From assembly GCA_944325515.1 (NCBI GenBank), contig CALVAO010000004.1:62001-126000 (forward strand): 64,000 nt of DNA. The letters are read 5' to 3'. The notes beneath the pieces are model-generated. The model had not been told where the DNA came from, did not search any database, and saw nothing but the letters and a program-made list of their open reading frames with translations. Origin of the DNA: Candidatus Gastranaerophilales bacterium (GTDB taxonomy: Bacteria > Cyanobacteriota > Vampirovibrionia > Gastranaerophilales > Gastranaerophilaceae). The position numbers were made by a program, and so were the translations under genes. Positions 18,260 to 27,862 of the stretch are shown piece after piece; the stretch's first letter is position 1, and every line of letters starts with the position of its first letter.

Positions 18260-19847
18260 TTGCAACCCACCTGGCTTCTATACTTGATATTATCATATCA
18301 AGCTGTAATAGTTGAAAATCATTAGTTTTTGGCTGTAATTTCTTTTCAAAAATTGTGGAAGCTTTTCTTTGATTTTTCAATATATAACGCTTGCCGACAT
18401 AATATTCATATACACTTTTTCTTATTATATTGGTTAAGAACATATAATTCGAACCTAATGAATAAAATATTTGTGCAAGTTCTTTATCGCCGTTTAAAAG
18501 ACGTAAATAAGCTGCAATATTAAAGGTTACAAGCTTATATGCCAGCTCTTTTGCTGTATATATATTATCAAAATTATCAGCGATAAATTTATCCAAATCC
18601 ACAGAAAAGTTGTTCGATTTAAACTCGGCGGAGAGTTTATCTATAAAAGTTTTGAATTCTTCCGAGGTTATTTCATCATAGAACCAGCTTTGCACATAAT
18701 CATTTAGACATAATTTATCAATGTCTTTCTGATTAAGCTCTTTTTTCTCCAAATTAACTTCCGGTTTTTCTGGTTCTATATCGAGAAGAATGCTTTGCCA
18801 GCATATATACTCATACGGAATAGGCTCATTGTTCGCATGAGAGCTTTCTTCTGCCTGCTGAAGCAGATACTTTGCCACTCCTGCACTAATGCTATACCTT
18901 TCTTGATAGTTATAAAACTTATCTACAATTTTATAAAAATCCTGCACAGTCATTGAGTTAAAACCAAAAGCATCCAGAATGCCATATTTTGGATTAATTA
19001 CAATTGCAAGAAACTGTAAAGTATTATTTTCTCTTATACGTGAAAATATAAGTGCCAGATTTCCGTGCCCGTCTGGAAACGAAACATATGTCTTATATGG
19101 TTTGGATTCTTTTAAAATATTTTTGTAGAATTCTGATGTATTATCTACCCTTATACCTGCCATTTTGAGTTCTGATAATGCTTTATTAATTCGGGTTTGT
19201 AATTGTTCAGAAGCATAACTTTTAGCATTCTCCAGTGCATGATATGCAAGCTGTGATTTTGAGCGTCCTAAAATATCTAAAGCAGTATTTCCGACTTCTG
19301 TATCAATATAATACAGAAATACCGGAATTAAAATATTTGCAAGGGCATCATTTGCGTAATCTTCTTCCAATGACTTAATCAGAATAATTTTATCATTATC
19401 ATTTATGGCGCTCAAAAAGTCCATAAAATCTATCTGTGCTTCTGGATTCATAATTGCTGTTTCAAGAAGCTCTTTTGTTTCTTTATTAATAAGTTCATTG
19501 AATTTTTCGAAATAACCGCTTATAACATCATAGTCAATTTTATTCCCGAGATCCTTAAGCATGTTAAAAGCAATCATTTTTACATGATCACTATATTCCG
19601 GTGCTTTTATAACATTCCATAATTCATCATTAAGAGTATCCTTGTCAATCAATTCAGTTAAAAGCCAGCATATTAAGAGAGCTTTTTGTTCGCCGGCATT
19701 AACAAGCTCTTTAATTAAGACTTCCAGCACCGTTTTCTTATCTTCGATATTTTTCAAATCTGTTATTAAAGAAGAATTTGGCTGCGCAGAAGTTGATAAA
19801 GCTGTTAAAGTGGCAAGAATTTCAGCCTTAATTTGAATTTTATTCAT
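18252..19847 (-). CDS. HEAT-like repeat hypothetical protein
   Basis: 531 residues, helical throughout. The first 230 residues look like HEAT/armadillo-type helical repeats (for example ANILIPVFLYYIDTEVGNTALDILGRSKSQ). No catalytic motif recognised. No signal peptide, so cytoplasmic. First gene of the operon leading to ruvX and tilS. AGGTGA precedes the ATG. Confidence 0.7.
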   Translation of the reverse strand: MNKIQIKAEILATLTALSTSAQPNSSLITDLKNIEDKKTVLEVLIKELVNAGEQKALLICWLLTELIDKDTLNDELWNVIKAPEYSDHVKMIAFNMLKDLGNKIDYDVISGYFEKFNELINKETKELLETAIMNPEAQIDFMDFLSAINDNDKIILIKSLEEDYANDALANILIPVFLYYIDTEVGNTALDILGRSKSQLAYHALENAKSYASEQLQTRINKALSELKMAGIRVDNTSEFYKNILKESKPYKTYVSFPDGHGNLALIFSRIRENNTLQFLAIVINPKYGILDAFGFNSMTVQDFYKIVDKFYNYQERYSISAGVAKYLLQQAEESSHANNEPIPYEYICWQSILLDIEPEKPEVNLEKKELNQKDIDKLCLNDYVQSWFYDEITSEEFKTFIDKLSAEFKSNNFSVDLDKFIADNFDNIYTAKELAYKLVTFNIAAYLRLLNGDKELAQIFYSLGSNYMFLTNIIRKSVYEYYVGKRYILKNQRKASTIFEKKLQPKTNDFQLLQLDMIISSIEARWVANA

Positions 19848-20027
19848 AAATCACCTACAAACATCTCTTCTTATATAAGAGATTGTACCCCAAAAATCCC
19901 CATTATGCAAGAAAAACCATCTACAATAACAAAGTACGTCATTTGCACGCTGTGCGTTATGCCGGCGCATAAAATAAGATACACATATAACTTCTGCCCA
20001 AATTACTACTATAATCTATAACAAGTT

Positions 20028-20038
20028 TATGATACTAT
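20028..20038 (+). promoter_or_regulatory. Extended -10 promoter of prenyl synthase gene
   Basis: TATGATACTAT (TGn-TACTAT). The hexamer ends 7 bases before the ATG at 20046, so transcription would start at or next to the start codon, and there is no ribosome-binding site: a candidate leaderless mRNA. Confidence 0.5.
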
Positions 20039-20045
20039 TCAGAGT

Positions 20046-20846
20046 ATGAATAACATTAAACAAACCGTTGAAGATGAGCTGAATACTGTCAATTATGAAC
20101 TTAATAAAATACTATCCTCTAATGGAAAAATTTTTGAAGAGTTAAAAGATTTTATTAACAGCCCGCAAAAAAGAATACGCTCTCTCAGCGCTATTTTATA
20201 TTTTAAAGCCTGTAATACAAAAATTAACAAAAGCATAATATCAATACTTACTGCAGGCGAACTTATCCACAACGCTTCACTTCTGCATGATGATATTATT
20301 GATAATGCATATGAAAGACGGGGAAAACCAACCCTGGGTGTCAGATACTCGCCTCAAATCTCAATCCTCTCCGGTGACTTATTATTGTCACTTGCGACAG
20401 AATTACTTATAAACCTTGAGAACGCAAATGTTATAAAAACATTTCAAGAATGCACACGTGAAATGAGTGAAGCTGAAATAAATCAATATTTTTTGCGCGG
20501 CAAGATTCCTAAAATAAATGAATACATAAAAATTGCAGAAGGCAAAACCGCAAGTTTATTTAAATCCATATTCAAAAGCATTGCATACATATGTAATACG
20601 GATACTGAAAAAGCGGAAGGTTTCGCAAAAAACTTCGGCATTCTGTTTCAACTAAAAAATGATCTAGAAACAGAATCTGCTAAAATTGACACCCGCAATA
20701 AGATATTCACCCCCAAGGATATTTTAGGTATTGAAAAAACAAATATTTTAATAGATAATTATCAAGAAGGTATAAGAAGAGAGCTCAATGAACTCCCCGA
20801 TAATATATACACTAACGGGTTAAAAGAACTATTAGGACTGGTATGA
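20046..20846 (+). CDS. Polyprenyl synthetase-like protein
   Basis: 266 residues, shorter than the usual 290-325. The first aspartate-rich motif is intact (SLLHDDIIDNAYERRGKPT, D82, D83, D86). The second, normally DDxxD, reads LKNDLETE and lacks the final Asp. Substrates would be IPP and an allylic diphosphate in quinone or undecaprenyl chain synthesis, but the degraded second motif leaves catalysis uncertain; it could be a non-catalytic partner subunit. Overlaps lepB as ATGA. Confidence 0.82.
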   Translation: MNNIKQTVEDELNTVNYELNKILSSNGKIFEELKDFINSPQKRIRSLSAILYFKACNTKINKSIISILTAGELIHNASLLHDDIIDNAYERRGKPTLGVRYSPQISILSGDLLLSLATELLINLENANVIKTFQECTREMSEAEINQYFLRGKIPKINEYIKIAEGKTASLFKSIFKSIAYICNTDTEKAEGFAKNFGILFQLKNDLETESAKIDTRNKIFTPKDILGIEKTNILIDNYQEGIRRELNELPDNIYTNGLKELLGLV

Positions 20847-21481
20847 TTGATAAAGAAAAATTCAAGGCTAATTTACGGGAAACAATAGACACTATAGTTT
20901 TCGTTGTTGTCGCTGTTATACTAATACGTTTTTTCATAGCAGAATTAAGATGGATACCATCCGGTTCCATGAAACCAACACTTGTTGAAGGTGATAGAAT
21001 CGTTGTTGAGAAACTTTCTAAATTTCCTAATCTAATCAAAACCCACCATTTTGAAAATACACCTAAACGCGGCGATATTATGATATTTTACCCGCCGTTT
21101 GTTAAGCTTCAGACAACGCCCTGGGCAGTTTTCAGCAGGCTTACAGGTTTCTTCTGCAAAGATATTGCTTATATAAAACGTGTAATAGGTCTTCCCGGCG
21201 AAAAACTGGAAATCAAACAGAGTTCTAACGGTGCCTACAAAGTTTATATAAATGATAAGCCCTTGGATGAAGAATATATAATGAGCGAATATGACTTCCA
21301 TAAATGTAAAGAAGATATGTTCTGCGGACCGCTTGTTATTCCGCAGGGTCAGTATTTTATGATGGGTGATAACAGAGGAAATTCTATGGACAGTCGTTTT
21401 TGGGGAACATTGCCTAAAGAAAGATTTATTGGGCGTGCAGTTTTCTTATTCTGGCCGTTAACCCGTATAAAGGGACTGTAA
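20843..21481 (+). CDS. lepB: Signal peptidase I
   Basis: 212 residues. One N-terminal membrane helix (about 17-33), catalytic Ser42 in IPSGSMKPTL, catalytic Lys112 in YIKRVIGLPGE, and the later GDNRGNSMDSRFWG box. Removes signal peptides from exported proteins at the outer face of the inner membrane. Confidence 0.96.
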   Translation: MIDKEKFKANLRETIDTIVFVVVAVILIRFFIAELRWIPSGSMKPTLVEGDRIVVEKLSKFPNLIKTHHFENTPKRGDIMIFYPPFVKLQTTPWAVFSRLTGFFCKDIAYIKRVIGLPGEKLEIKQSSNGAYKVYINDKPLDEEYIMSEYDFHKCKEDMFCGPLVIPQGQYFMMGDNRGNSMDSRFWGTLPKERFIGRAVFLFWPLTRIKGL

Positions 21482-21547
21482 TATTATTGCGGTGCAAACA
21501 CCGTACTAAATCGCCTACAGCCAACATAACAAAATATGCTTTTACAT

Positions 21548-21576
21548 TCTAACTAAAGTTAGAGAAATTTCTAACT
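21548..21576. repeat. Triple inverted heptamer upstream of flagellin
   Basis: TCTAACT (21548-21554), AGTTAGA (21557-21563), TCTAACT (21570-21576). The middle arm can pair with either neighbour, giving two alternative hairpins or two overlapping dyad operators about 165 bp before the flagellin start. Confidence 0.6.
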
Positions 21577-21738
21577 ATTTGAGAATTTAAAAAAATAAAA
21601 ACGCAACTTATTATATTAGTGTGAAGATATAAAACCCCAAGGCTTACTGACAGGCTCAGTCAAGTCTTAGTGAACATATGGCAGTAGAGAGTATTGCCAA
21701 GTTCAAGGATGAAAAAAATAAGAAAAGGAGATCACACT

Positions 21739-22830
21739 ATGGCTTCAATCACAATCAACACGAACCTTGCCGCCTTAACGGCGCAAAGGAACTTGTCTGC
21801 CGCAACAAGCGGTATGAACACTGCAATGGAAAGATTGTCTACAGGTTTTAGAATCAATTCCGGCGCAGACGATGCAGCAGGTTCTGCAGTATCAACATTA
21901 ATGGAAGCACAAATTTCCGGTTATGACGTAGCAGAATCAAATGCAACAATGGGTTTATCACTTCTTGATACTGCAGAGGGTGTACTGGACATTGTAGGCG
22001 ATTACTTACAGCGTATCAGAGATTTGACCGAACAAGCTGCTAACGGTACATACGGTACATCTTCAATGCAAGCTATCAGAACAGAAGTTCAGCAGAGAAT
22101 GCTTGAAATTAACCGTCTTTGTGAAGTTATTGACTTTAACGGTATACAACTTCTCGATGGTACCAGCTCTGCACACATAAGCGGATCCGGCGTAAATCTT
22201 CAAGTAAGTAACAATTCCGGACGTCCTAATATCATTAATCTTGACAGCTCACTTTTTGCATCTGCAAAATGTACAGCATTATTCATAACAAGTGAACCGG
22301 GAAGAACCGCTGATAATTGGTATGAAAGAGGACAAGGCGCTGCAGATAGCAGTATAGATTATGAAACATCTGCTTTATATGCAAGAATAACAGGACAGAG
22401 AGTTGAACTTAGCAACGGTACTGTCTATGACTATTCCGAATTAGGCTACACCGCTATCCAAGATATGAAGTATGACCCCAATAATGATGGTAGCAGCGTA
22501 AACAGCGTTTCATGTATTACAGCAATTTGCGATGCTGTATATACAGATGACTCAACTGCTCGTGAATTCTTGCAGTTCATTGACGAAGCTATCGAAAACG
22601 TTTCTGACAGACGTACACTAATCGGTGCTTACATGAACAGAGTAGAATCAGCTGTTGATGCAATCGGGGTGCAAAAGGAGAATATCGTATCAGCAAACTC
22701 TTCTATCAAAGATGCAGATGTTGCAGAAGAATCTTCAAACTACATAAAATATCAAATTCTTCAGCAATCAACGGCAACATTGCTATCAACTGCAAACCAG
22801 ATGCCGAGTATTGCGTTAAACTTACTATAA
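21739..22830 (+). CDS. Flagellin
   Basis: 363 residues. Conserved N-terminal D0/D1 (SITINTNLAALTAQRNL, then STGFRINSGADDAAG) and C-terminal D1/D0 (LISTANQMPSIALNLL-like end) flank a central variable region of about 150 residues. The D1 stretch LQRIRDLTEQAANG parallels the TLR5-recognised segment of enterobacterial flagellins, including the Arg and Gln. The ATG at 21739 with AAGGAG upstream is the true start; an in-frame upstream codon is ignored. Followed by a strong terminator, so monocistronic. Export requires the FliI, FlhB and FliO encoded elsewhere in the window. Confidence 0.97.
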   Translation: MASITINTNLAALTAQRNLSAATSGMNTAMERLSTGFRINSGADDAAGSAVSTLMEAQISGYDVAESNATMGLSLLDTAEGVLDIVGDYLQRIRDLTEQAANGTYGTSSMQAIRTEVQQRMLEINRLCEVIDFNGIQLLDGTSSAHISGSGVNLQVSNNSGRPNIINLDSSLFASAKCTALFITSEPGRTADNWYERGQGAADSSIDYETSALYARITGQRVELSNGTVYDYSELGYTAIQDMKYDPNNDGSSVNSVSCITAICDAVYTDDSTAREFLQFIDEAIENVSDRRTLIGAYMNRVESAVDAIGVQKENIVSANSSIKDADVAEESSNYIKYQILQQSTATLLSTANQMPSIALNLL

Positions 22831-22850
22831 TAATATTAAATAGTGTATTG

Positions 22851-22879
22851 AAGCCCCCGCTTTATGCGGGGGCTTTTTA
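22851..22879 (+). terminator. Rho-independent terminator of flagellin
   Basis: Perfect 10-bp GC-rich stem AAGCCCCCGC / GCGGGGGCTT with a TTTAT loop, followed by T residues. Confidence 0.95.
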
Positions 22880-22905
22880 TTATATAACCGAACAGCTTAA
22901 CCATG

Positions 22906-22935
22906 TTGACCTAATAAAATATTTATTGATAGAAT
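22906..22935 (+). promoter_or_regulatory. Promoter of acyltransferase gene
   Basis: TTGACC (22906-22911), 18-bp spacer, extended -10 TGATAGAAT ending at 22935. The expected +1 coincides with the ATG at 22942, and no ribosome-binding site is seen, so a leaderless transcript is likely. Confidence 0.6.
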
Positions 22936-22941
22936 AAAGCT

Positions 22942-23523
22942 ATGAAATTGTTTCAGAGAAATTATTATAAATTTTTAAGAAACAAGGGATATGACATCGG
23001 GGATTTCACATATATTGGGATTAAAACACGATTATGTGACAAGAGCAAAATTAAAATAGGGAAATATTGCTGTATCGGGAATTATGTTTTAATAAATCCA
23101 GCATCACACCCCTTGAACTGGTTATCAGTACATCCGTTTCAATACAAAAAAGCTCTGGATTATAAGCTGTACGGCAATATGCCGGACAATTTGAATTATA
23201 AATTTTTTGATGAAACTCCAAAATCTGTAGAAATAGGACATGATGTCTGGATTGGCGAAGACGCCTGCATAATGGGAGGGGTAAAAATCCACACTGGTGC
23301 TGTAATCGGAGCAAAAGCGGTTGTAACAAAAGACATACCGCCATATGCTGTAGCAGTTGGAGTACCCGCTAAAGTTATCAAATACAGGTTTGAAAAAGAT
23401 ATTATAGAAAGATTACTCAAATCATGCTGGTGGGATCTGCCTTATGAATTTATAAAAACACTGCCGTTTAATAATATTAAAGAAAGTCTTAATTTAATAG
23501 AAAACTATTCGGATTTTAAATAA
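22942..23523 (+). CDS. Hexapeptide-repeat acetyltransferase
   Basis: 193 residues, left-handed beta-helix acyltransferase of the chloramphenicol/maltose O-acetyltransferase type. Repeats include IGIKTRLCDKSKIKIGKYC and VEIGHDVWIGEDACIMGGVKI, then AVIGAKAVVTKDIPPYAVAVGVPAKVIKYRF. It probably transfers an acetyl group to a surface sugar. Flanked by terminators on both sides, so a single-gene unit. Confidence 0.88.
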   Translation: MKLFQRNYYKFLRNKGYDIGDFTYIGIKTRLCDKSKIKIGKYCCIGNYVLINPASHPLNWLSVHPFQYKKALDYKLYGNMPDNLNYKFFDETPKSVEIGHDVWIGEDACIMGGVKIHTGAVIGAKAVVTKDIPPYAVAVGVPAKVIKYRFEKDIIERLLKSCWWDLPYEFIKTLPFNNIKESLNLIENYSDFK

Positions 23524-23524
23524 A

Positions 23525-23556
23525 AAAACTCCCTGTTAGTTAAAACAGGGAGTTTT
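23525..23556. terminator. Bidirectional terminator
   Basis: Perfect 13-bp stem AAAACTCCCTGTT / AACAGGGAGTTTT with a six-base loop, between the converging acyltransferase and metK genes. Confidence 0.92.
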
Positions 23557-23571
23557 AATATTATCTTACTA

Positions 23572-24843
23572 TTAGCATAAAGCGCAAAGATTTGATGCAG
23601 CCTTTTTCAAATCATCAGCTTTATCAAGCTGTTCCCAAGGAACAATAATATCAGTACGACCTACATGACCGTATGCAGCAAGTTTTTGATAGAATTTACC
23701 GCCGTTTTTAGCCGGCAGGTTTCTTAAATCAAAGTTAGAAATGATAGCAGCCGGTCTTAGATCAAAGTTTGCACGAACAAGTGCTGAAATTTCATCATCA
23801 GAAATTTTTCCTGTTCCGAAAGTATCTACAAAAATAGAAACAGGTTCTGCAACACCAATAGCATAAGCTAACTCGATTTCACACTTATCTGCAAGCCCTG
23901 CTGCTACGATATTTTTAGCAACATATCTTGCAGCATATGCAGCTGAACGGTCAACCTTCGTCGGATCTTTTCCGGAGAAAGCACCGCCACCGTGGCGAGA
24001 ATATCCGCCGTATGTGTCAACAATAATTTTTCTGCCGGTTAAGCCGGAGTCACCCTGCGGACCGCCTACAACAAAGCGTCCTGATGGGTTAATAAGAATA
24101 ATAGTCTCTGCATCCGGTTTAATAGCTTCTTTTTCAAAGACATAATCAATAACACAATGGCGTAAATCCTGTTGTATTATAGCTTGTATTTTAGCATTAT
24201 CGCTAATACCGTTTATCTCAGCAGCATGCTGTGTTGAAAGTAGCACTGTATGAATTCTTGAAGGTTTACCATCTACATATTCAACAGTAACCTGTGATTT
24301 GCCATCCGGTCTTAAATAGCTTAAAATACCTTCTTTTCTTACTTGAGCAAGTCTGTATGACAATTTATGAGCCAAGCTTATCGGAAGAGGCATTAATTCC
24401 GGTGTTTCATTACAAGCATAACCAAACATAATTCCTTGATCGCCTGCACCGATATTATCAGTTTCACTTGTTGAGGTGTCTGAATTCTGGCTTCTGCTTT
24501 CCAGAGCTTTATTTACACCGCCTGCAATATCAACAGACTGCTCATCAATACTTGTAAGCACAGCGCAGGTATCGCAGTCAAAACCGCCTCCTGCAGAACC
24601 TGCATATCCGATATTGCGTACAGTTCTTCTTACTACATGCGGAATATCTACGTAACAATTTGATGTAATTTCACCGCAGACCAAAACCATGCCTGTTGTA
24701 GCAGTTGTTTCAGCAGCTACACGCGCATGAGGATCTTTTGTAAGAAATTCATCTAAAATTGCGTCAGAAATCTGATCGCATACTTTGTCGGGGTGTCCTT
24801 CCGTAACAGATTCGGAAGTAAATAGAAATTTTTTTGATGTCAT
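23572..24843 (-). CDS. metK: S-adenosylmethionine synthetase
   Basis: 423 residues. Makes SAM from methionine and ATP. Motifs: [20 protein letters not shown] at the start, [26 protein letters not shown], and [19 protein letters not shown]. Slightly longer than typical, ending in CALC. AAGGAG precedes the ATG. The 107-bp leader was searched by eye and shows no recognised SAM riboswitch. SAM feeds the SpeD, RlmD-like and O-methyltransferase enzymes encoded in this window. Confidence 0.97.
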   Translation of the reverse strand: MTSKKFLFTSESVTEGHPDKVCDQISDAILDEFLTKDPHARVAAETTATTGMVLVCGEITSNCYVDIPHVVRRTVRNIGYAGSAGGGFDCDTCAVLTSIDEQSVDIAGGVNKALESRSQNSDTSTSETDNIGAGDQGIMFGYACNETPELMPLPISLAHKLSYRLAQVRKEGILSYLRPDGKSQVTVEYVDGKPSRIHTVLLSTQHAAEINGISDNAKIQAIIQQDLRHCVIDYVFEKEAIKPDAETIILINPSGRFVVGGPQGDSGLTGRKIIVDTYGGYSRHGGGAFSGKDPTKVDRSAAYAARYVAKNIVAAGLADKCEIELAYAIGVAEPVSIFVDTFGTGKISDDEISALVRANFDLRPAAIISNFDLRNLPAKNGGKFYQKLAAYGHVGRTDIIVPWEQLDKADDLKKAASNLCALC

Positions 24844-24950
24844 TTTTTTTCTCCTTAATTTATATTACTCCGGTAAGGTTTTTAATTCCGACCCGGCTCT
24901 ACACATATTAGCAACATTCTAGTATGAAGGAGAAAAAAAATCAAGAAATA

Positions 24951-25559
24951 TTAGTCGTTCACAGAAGATACAACTTTATCAATCAAACCGTATTCTACAG
25001 CCTCTTGTGCTGACAAATAGTGGTCACGTTCACAGTCCTCTTTAACTTTTTCAAACGGCTGATTTGCATTTTCAGCCATAATACCGATTAACATGTCCTT
25101 CATTCTTAAAATTTCTTTTGCTTCAAGTTCAATATCGGTAGCCTGTCCTTTTGCACCGCCTAAAGGCTGGTGAATCATTATTCTTGCACTCGGAAGCGCC
25201 ATTCTTTTGCCTTTTGCGCCTGCTGAAAGCAAAAATGCACCCATTGAAGCGGCTTCGCCAAGGCAGATTGTCTGGACATCGGCTTTAATAAGATTCATTG
25301 TGTCATAAATTGCCATGCCTGCAGTTATAACACCGCCCGGAGAGTTGATATAGAGCATGATATCTTTTTCAGGATTTTCGCTGTCCAGCAAAAGAAGCTG
25401 GGCAACAACAGAATTAGCTACATCATCGTCTATCTCTGTTCCGAGAAATATAATACGTTCTCTCAAAAGTCTTGAAAATATGTCAAAAGACTTTTCGCCT
25501 CTTGATGATGATTCAATAACCGTCGGCACGTAGCTCAATATCTTTTTATAATCTGTCAT
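24951..25559 (-). CDS. clpP: ClpP protease proteolytic subunit (copy 2)
   Basis: 202 residues, close to copy 1 over its whole length but with a longer N-terminus ([21 protein letters not shown]). Triad Ser105 (GEAASMGAF), His130 (IMIHQP) and Asp179 (CERDHYLS). Not linked to a Clp ATPase gene. Multiple ClpPs occur in cyanobacteria, where mixed rings form; whether the two copies here mix is unknown. AGGAGAG precedes the ATG. Confidence 0.96.
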   Translation of the reverse strand: MTDYKKILSYVPTVIESSSRGEKSFDIFSRLLRERIIFLGTEIDDDVANSVVAQLLLLDSENPEKDIMLYINSPGGVITAGMAIYDTMNLIKADVQTICLGEAASMGAFLLSAGAKGKRMALPSARIMIHQPLGGAKGQATDIELEAKEILRMKDMLIGIMAENANQPFEKVKEDCERDHYLSAQEAVEYGLIDKVVSSVND

Positions 25560-25615
25560 ATATCTCTCCTTGAATTCTTAACATTATTTTACAATAAAGT
25601 TAAATCGTGTGCAAT

Positions 25616-25912
25616 TTATTTTTTAAGAGCATTCTCCAGAGCCTTTTCCAAGACCTCTATTTTAGCCTCAAGAACTTTTACCCTGGAACTGCTTTCCGTA
25701 GAATTTATAGACTCTTTTTCCAGCTCGCGCTTATATGAATTAATCCTGTCATTTTTGACATTCAGCCTTAAATTCATTAAAAGAATACCAAGCAAAAAAC
25801 CGCATGTGAAAATAACAGCCATACCGGTCTTTCCATTCAAGTAAACAAAGGCATAGACAGCGCCGGCTAAGCACAGCAGGGATAATATTATAATTAAAAT
25901 TTGTTTTAGCAT
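25616..25912 (-). CDS. Small two-helix membrane protein, LapA/DUF1049-like
   Basis: 98 residues. Two membrane helices (about 4-24 and 31-50), then a basic linker and a C-terminal coiled coil (about 60-97, heptads KVLEAKIEVLEKALENALKK). The topology matches the LapA-domain (DUF1049) family. AAGGAG precedes the ATG. Divergent from flhB by about 84 bp. Confidence 0.7.
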   Translation of the reverse strand: MLKQILIIILSLLCLAGAVYAFVYLNGKTGMAVIFTCGFLLGILLMNLRLNVKNDRINSYKRELEKESINSTESSSRVKVLEAKIEVLEKALENALKK

Positions 25913-25955
25913 ATATCAAGCTCCTTGTGATTAATTGTACAATAAAAGCTTAATT

Positions 25956-25966
25956 TATGATAGAAT
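25956..25966 (+). promoter_or_regulatory. Extended -10 promoter of flhB
   Basis: TATGATAGAAT (TGn-TAGAAT), 30 bp before the flhB ATG. Confidence 0.5.
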
Positions 25967-25996
25967 AAAAGAAGATAATCCAACTAGGGTAAAAAA

Positions 25997-27064
25997 ATGG
26001 GTGATGAAGATAAACAATTTGATGCCACACCCCAGAAACTGGAAAGAGCTAGAAAAGAGGGGCAGGTTGTTAAGTCAAAGGACGTTTCTACGGCATTGTC
26101 CCTGCTTATTATGTTTACTTTTATTAATATGTTAGCCCCGATTATCTGGAAGCTGATTGTAGGACTTTTTAGAACATTATACGAACAAATACCCAATCAG
26201 CATCTGTCGGCAATCGGATACCCGTATATGCTGACGGTGAGCTTAATTCCGACGGTTGTAATTATCGGTTCGATTTTATTTGTTGCGGCTTTCGTCGCAA
26301 TTATAGGAGATTTTATTCAAGTGGGACCGCTTGTTGCTGTAGCGCCTCTTGTTCCTAAGCTTGATAAACTAAACCCGATGAAATACTTCAAGAACCTTTT
26401 TCAGATGAAAACACTGTTTGAGCTTGGGAAAAATATCGTAAAGGTTGCATTATTAGGTCTTATCGGCTGGTCAGTATACAAAGACCACCTCGAAGATATA
26501 TTAATGCTGGCTTCTATAGATAATAACTTTGCTGTTATGATTGAATTCGGGAAACTTGTTGTTGAATTTATATACAAAGCCTGTATTGCATTTTTAATTA
26601 TCGCAGCTGCTGACTACGGGGTTACAAAATGGAAATTCTTAAAAGACCAGAAGATGTCTTTCAAAGAAATTAAAGATGAGTACAAAAACTCCGAAGGCGA
26701 CCCGCATGTAAAAGCAGCTTTAAGACAGCGCCGTATGCAGATGCTTCAGCAGGGCGCAATGGATTCCGTACCGGATGCTGACTTTGTAGTAAGAAACCCT
26801 ACCCACGTTGCCTGCGCGCTTAAATACGATGCAGAAACTATGCAGTCCCCGACACTTACCGCCAAAGGAACAGAGCTTATTGCTAAAAAGATTATTGAAA
26901 TCGCAATTCAGCACAATGTGCCTGTTATCGATAACGCCCCTGTTGCAAGAGCCTTATTCAGAATGGTTGACTTAAACCAGCAGATTCCGCCCGAACTTTA
27001 TAAGGCAGTTGCAGAAATTCTATTATTCGTATACGGATTGAAAAATAAACAACAGGGCAATTAA
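25997..27064 (+). CDS. flhB: Flagellar export apparatus protein FlhB
   Basis: 355 residues. Four membrane helices in the N-terminal half and a cytoplasmic C-terminal domain with the self-cleavage motif NPTH (residues 267-270). The N-terminal DATPQKLERARKEGQV signature is typical. FlhB sits in the export gate and controls the switch from hook to filament substrates. Followed by a FliA-like sigma gene 108 bp downstream. Confidence 0.97.
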   Translation: MGDEDKQFDATPQKLERARKEGQVVKSKDVSTALSLLIMFTFINMLAPIIWKLIVGLFRTLYEQIPNQHLSAIGYPYMLTVSLIPTVVIIGSILFVAAFVAIIGDFIQVGPLVAVAPLVPKLDKLNPMKYFKNLFQMKTLFELGKNIVKVALLGLIGWSVYKDHLEDILMLASIDNNFAVMIEFGKLVVEFIYKACIAFLIIAAADYGVTKWKFLKDQKMSFKEIKDEYKNSEGDPHVKAALRQRRMQMLQQGAMDSVPDADFVVRNPTHVACALKYDAETMQSPTLTAKGTELIAKKIIEIAIQHNVPVIDNAPVARALFRMVDLNQQIPPELYKAVAEILLFVYGLKNKQQGN

Positions 27065-27116
27065 AAGACTGAATTCCTGCACATTTAGCATCTTTCAGCG
27101 CAGTATATTACCTATC

Positions 27117-27145
27117 TTGAAAAAATATTAAAATCAAGGTAAGAT
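27117..27145 (+). promoter_or_regulatory. Sigma-70 promoter of fliA-like gene
   Basis: TTGAAA (27117-27122), 17-bp spacer, TAAGAT (27140-27145), 27 bp before the ATG. Confidence 0.55.
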
Positions 27146-27172
27146 TAAATAAGGTTAGTTTAATAAGAAAAG

Positions 27173-27862
27173 ATGGATAATAAAACTTTAATTAAACAAT
27201 ACTTAGGTGTTGTACAGAAAATTGCAAGAATAGAGCATAAACGTATACCTAACCATATGATTGAATATGAAGAACTGGTTAGTATAGGTGTGATTGCTGT
27301 ACAGACTTTAATTAAAGGTAAAACAGAAGAACAGCTTGCTCATTACAATGAAGCTTACATAGGAACTGCTGTCAAATGGGCTATAAGAAATGAACTGAGA
27401 CACAGATATAAATGGTATACATTAAAACATAAGAATGATGAAAACGGAGATTATGTTTCTGACGCAATAGAAAACAGCGAAGCCGATTCAGATGAAGATA
27501 TGGGATTTTCAATATCTCCGACAAAGGTTCGTGAAGCAGTTTACGAAACAATCTTATCTATTGACGGTCTTGCAGCGGCTGCAACAGATAATGCTTCTCC
27601 GTTCGATTTTATCAAAGATCCGTCTGCCCTGCCGGATGAACAGGCTGAAATCATTGAAATGAGCAAATTAATAAAACAGGCTATAGCAAAATTACCCCAA
27701 AAAGAACGCACCGTTGTTGAGTATCGTTTTTACAGAAATATGCAGGCAAAAGATATCGCAACAATGGTAGGTCTATCACCATCAAGAATAACAAGAATTA
27801 TCCAATTTTCATTAAACCAGATAAGAGAATATCTAAAATCCCGTGGAAGAGAGGATTACTAG
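27173..27862 (+). CDS. fliA: Flagellar-type sigma factor (sigma-28/FliA-like)
   Basis: 229 residues. Region 2 (EYEELVSIGVIAVQTLI and YIGTAVKWAIRNELRHRYKW) and region 4 with the helix-turn-helix (AKLPQKERTVVEYRFYRNMQAKDIATMVGLSPSRITRI) are clear; region 3 is diverged and acidic. Size and position after flhB suggest FliA, but a sporulation-like or general sigma-70 family role cannot be excluded, and I saw no sigma-28 consensus in front of the flagellin gene. Its stop shares CTAG with the converging methyltransferase. Confidence 0.8.
   Translation: MDNKTLIKQYLGVVQKIARIEHKRIPNHMIEYEELVSIGVIAVQTLIKGKTEEQLAHYNEAYIGTAVKWAIRNELRHRYKWYTLKHKNDENGDYVSDAIENSEADSDEDMGFSISPTKVREAVYETILSIDGLAAAATDNASPFDFIKDPSALPDEQAEIIEMSKLIKQAIAKLPQKERTVVEYRFYRNMQAKDIATMVGLSPSRITRIIQFSLNQIREYLKSRGREDY

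Noticed and set aside
19833-20021. 62-codon ORF between the HEAT-like and prenyl synthase genes
   Set aside because: Starts inside the opposite-strand gene, has no ribosome-binding site, and overlaps the next promoter.
21664-21738. Sigma-54 type -24/-12 site before flagellin (TGGCAGTAGAGAGTATTGC)
   Set aside because: Spacing between GG and GC is 14, not 10, and it lies close to the start codon inside the probable leader.
24844-24950. SAM riboswitch upstream of metK
   Set aside because: The 107-bp leader has a short imperfect hairpin but no SAM-I, SAM-II or SMK-type core that I can recognise.
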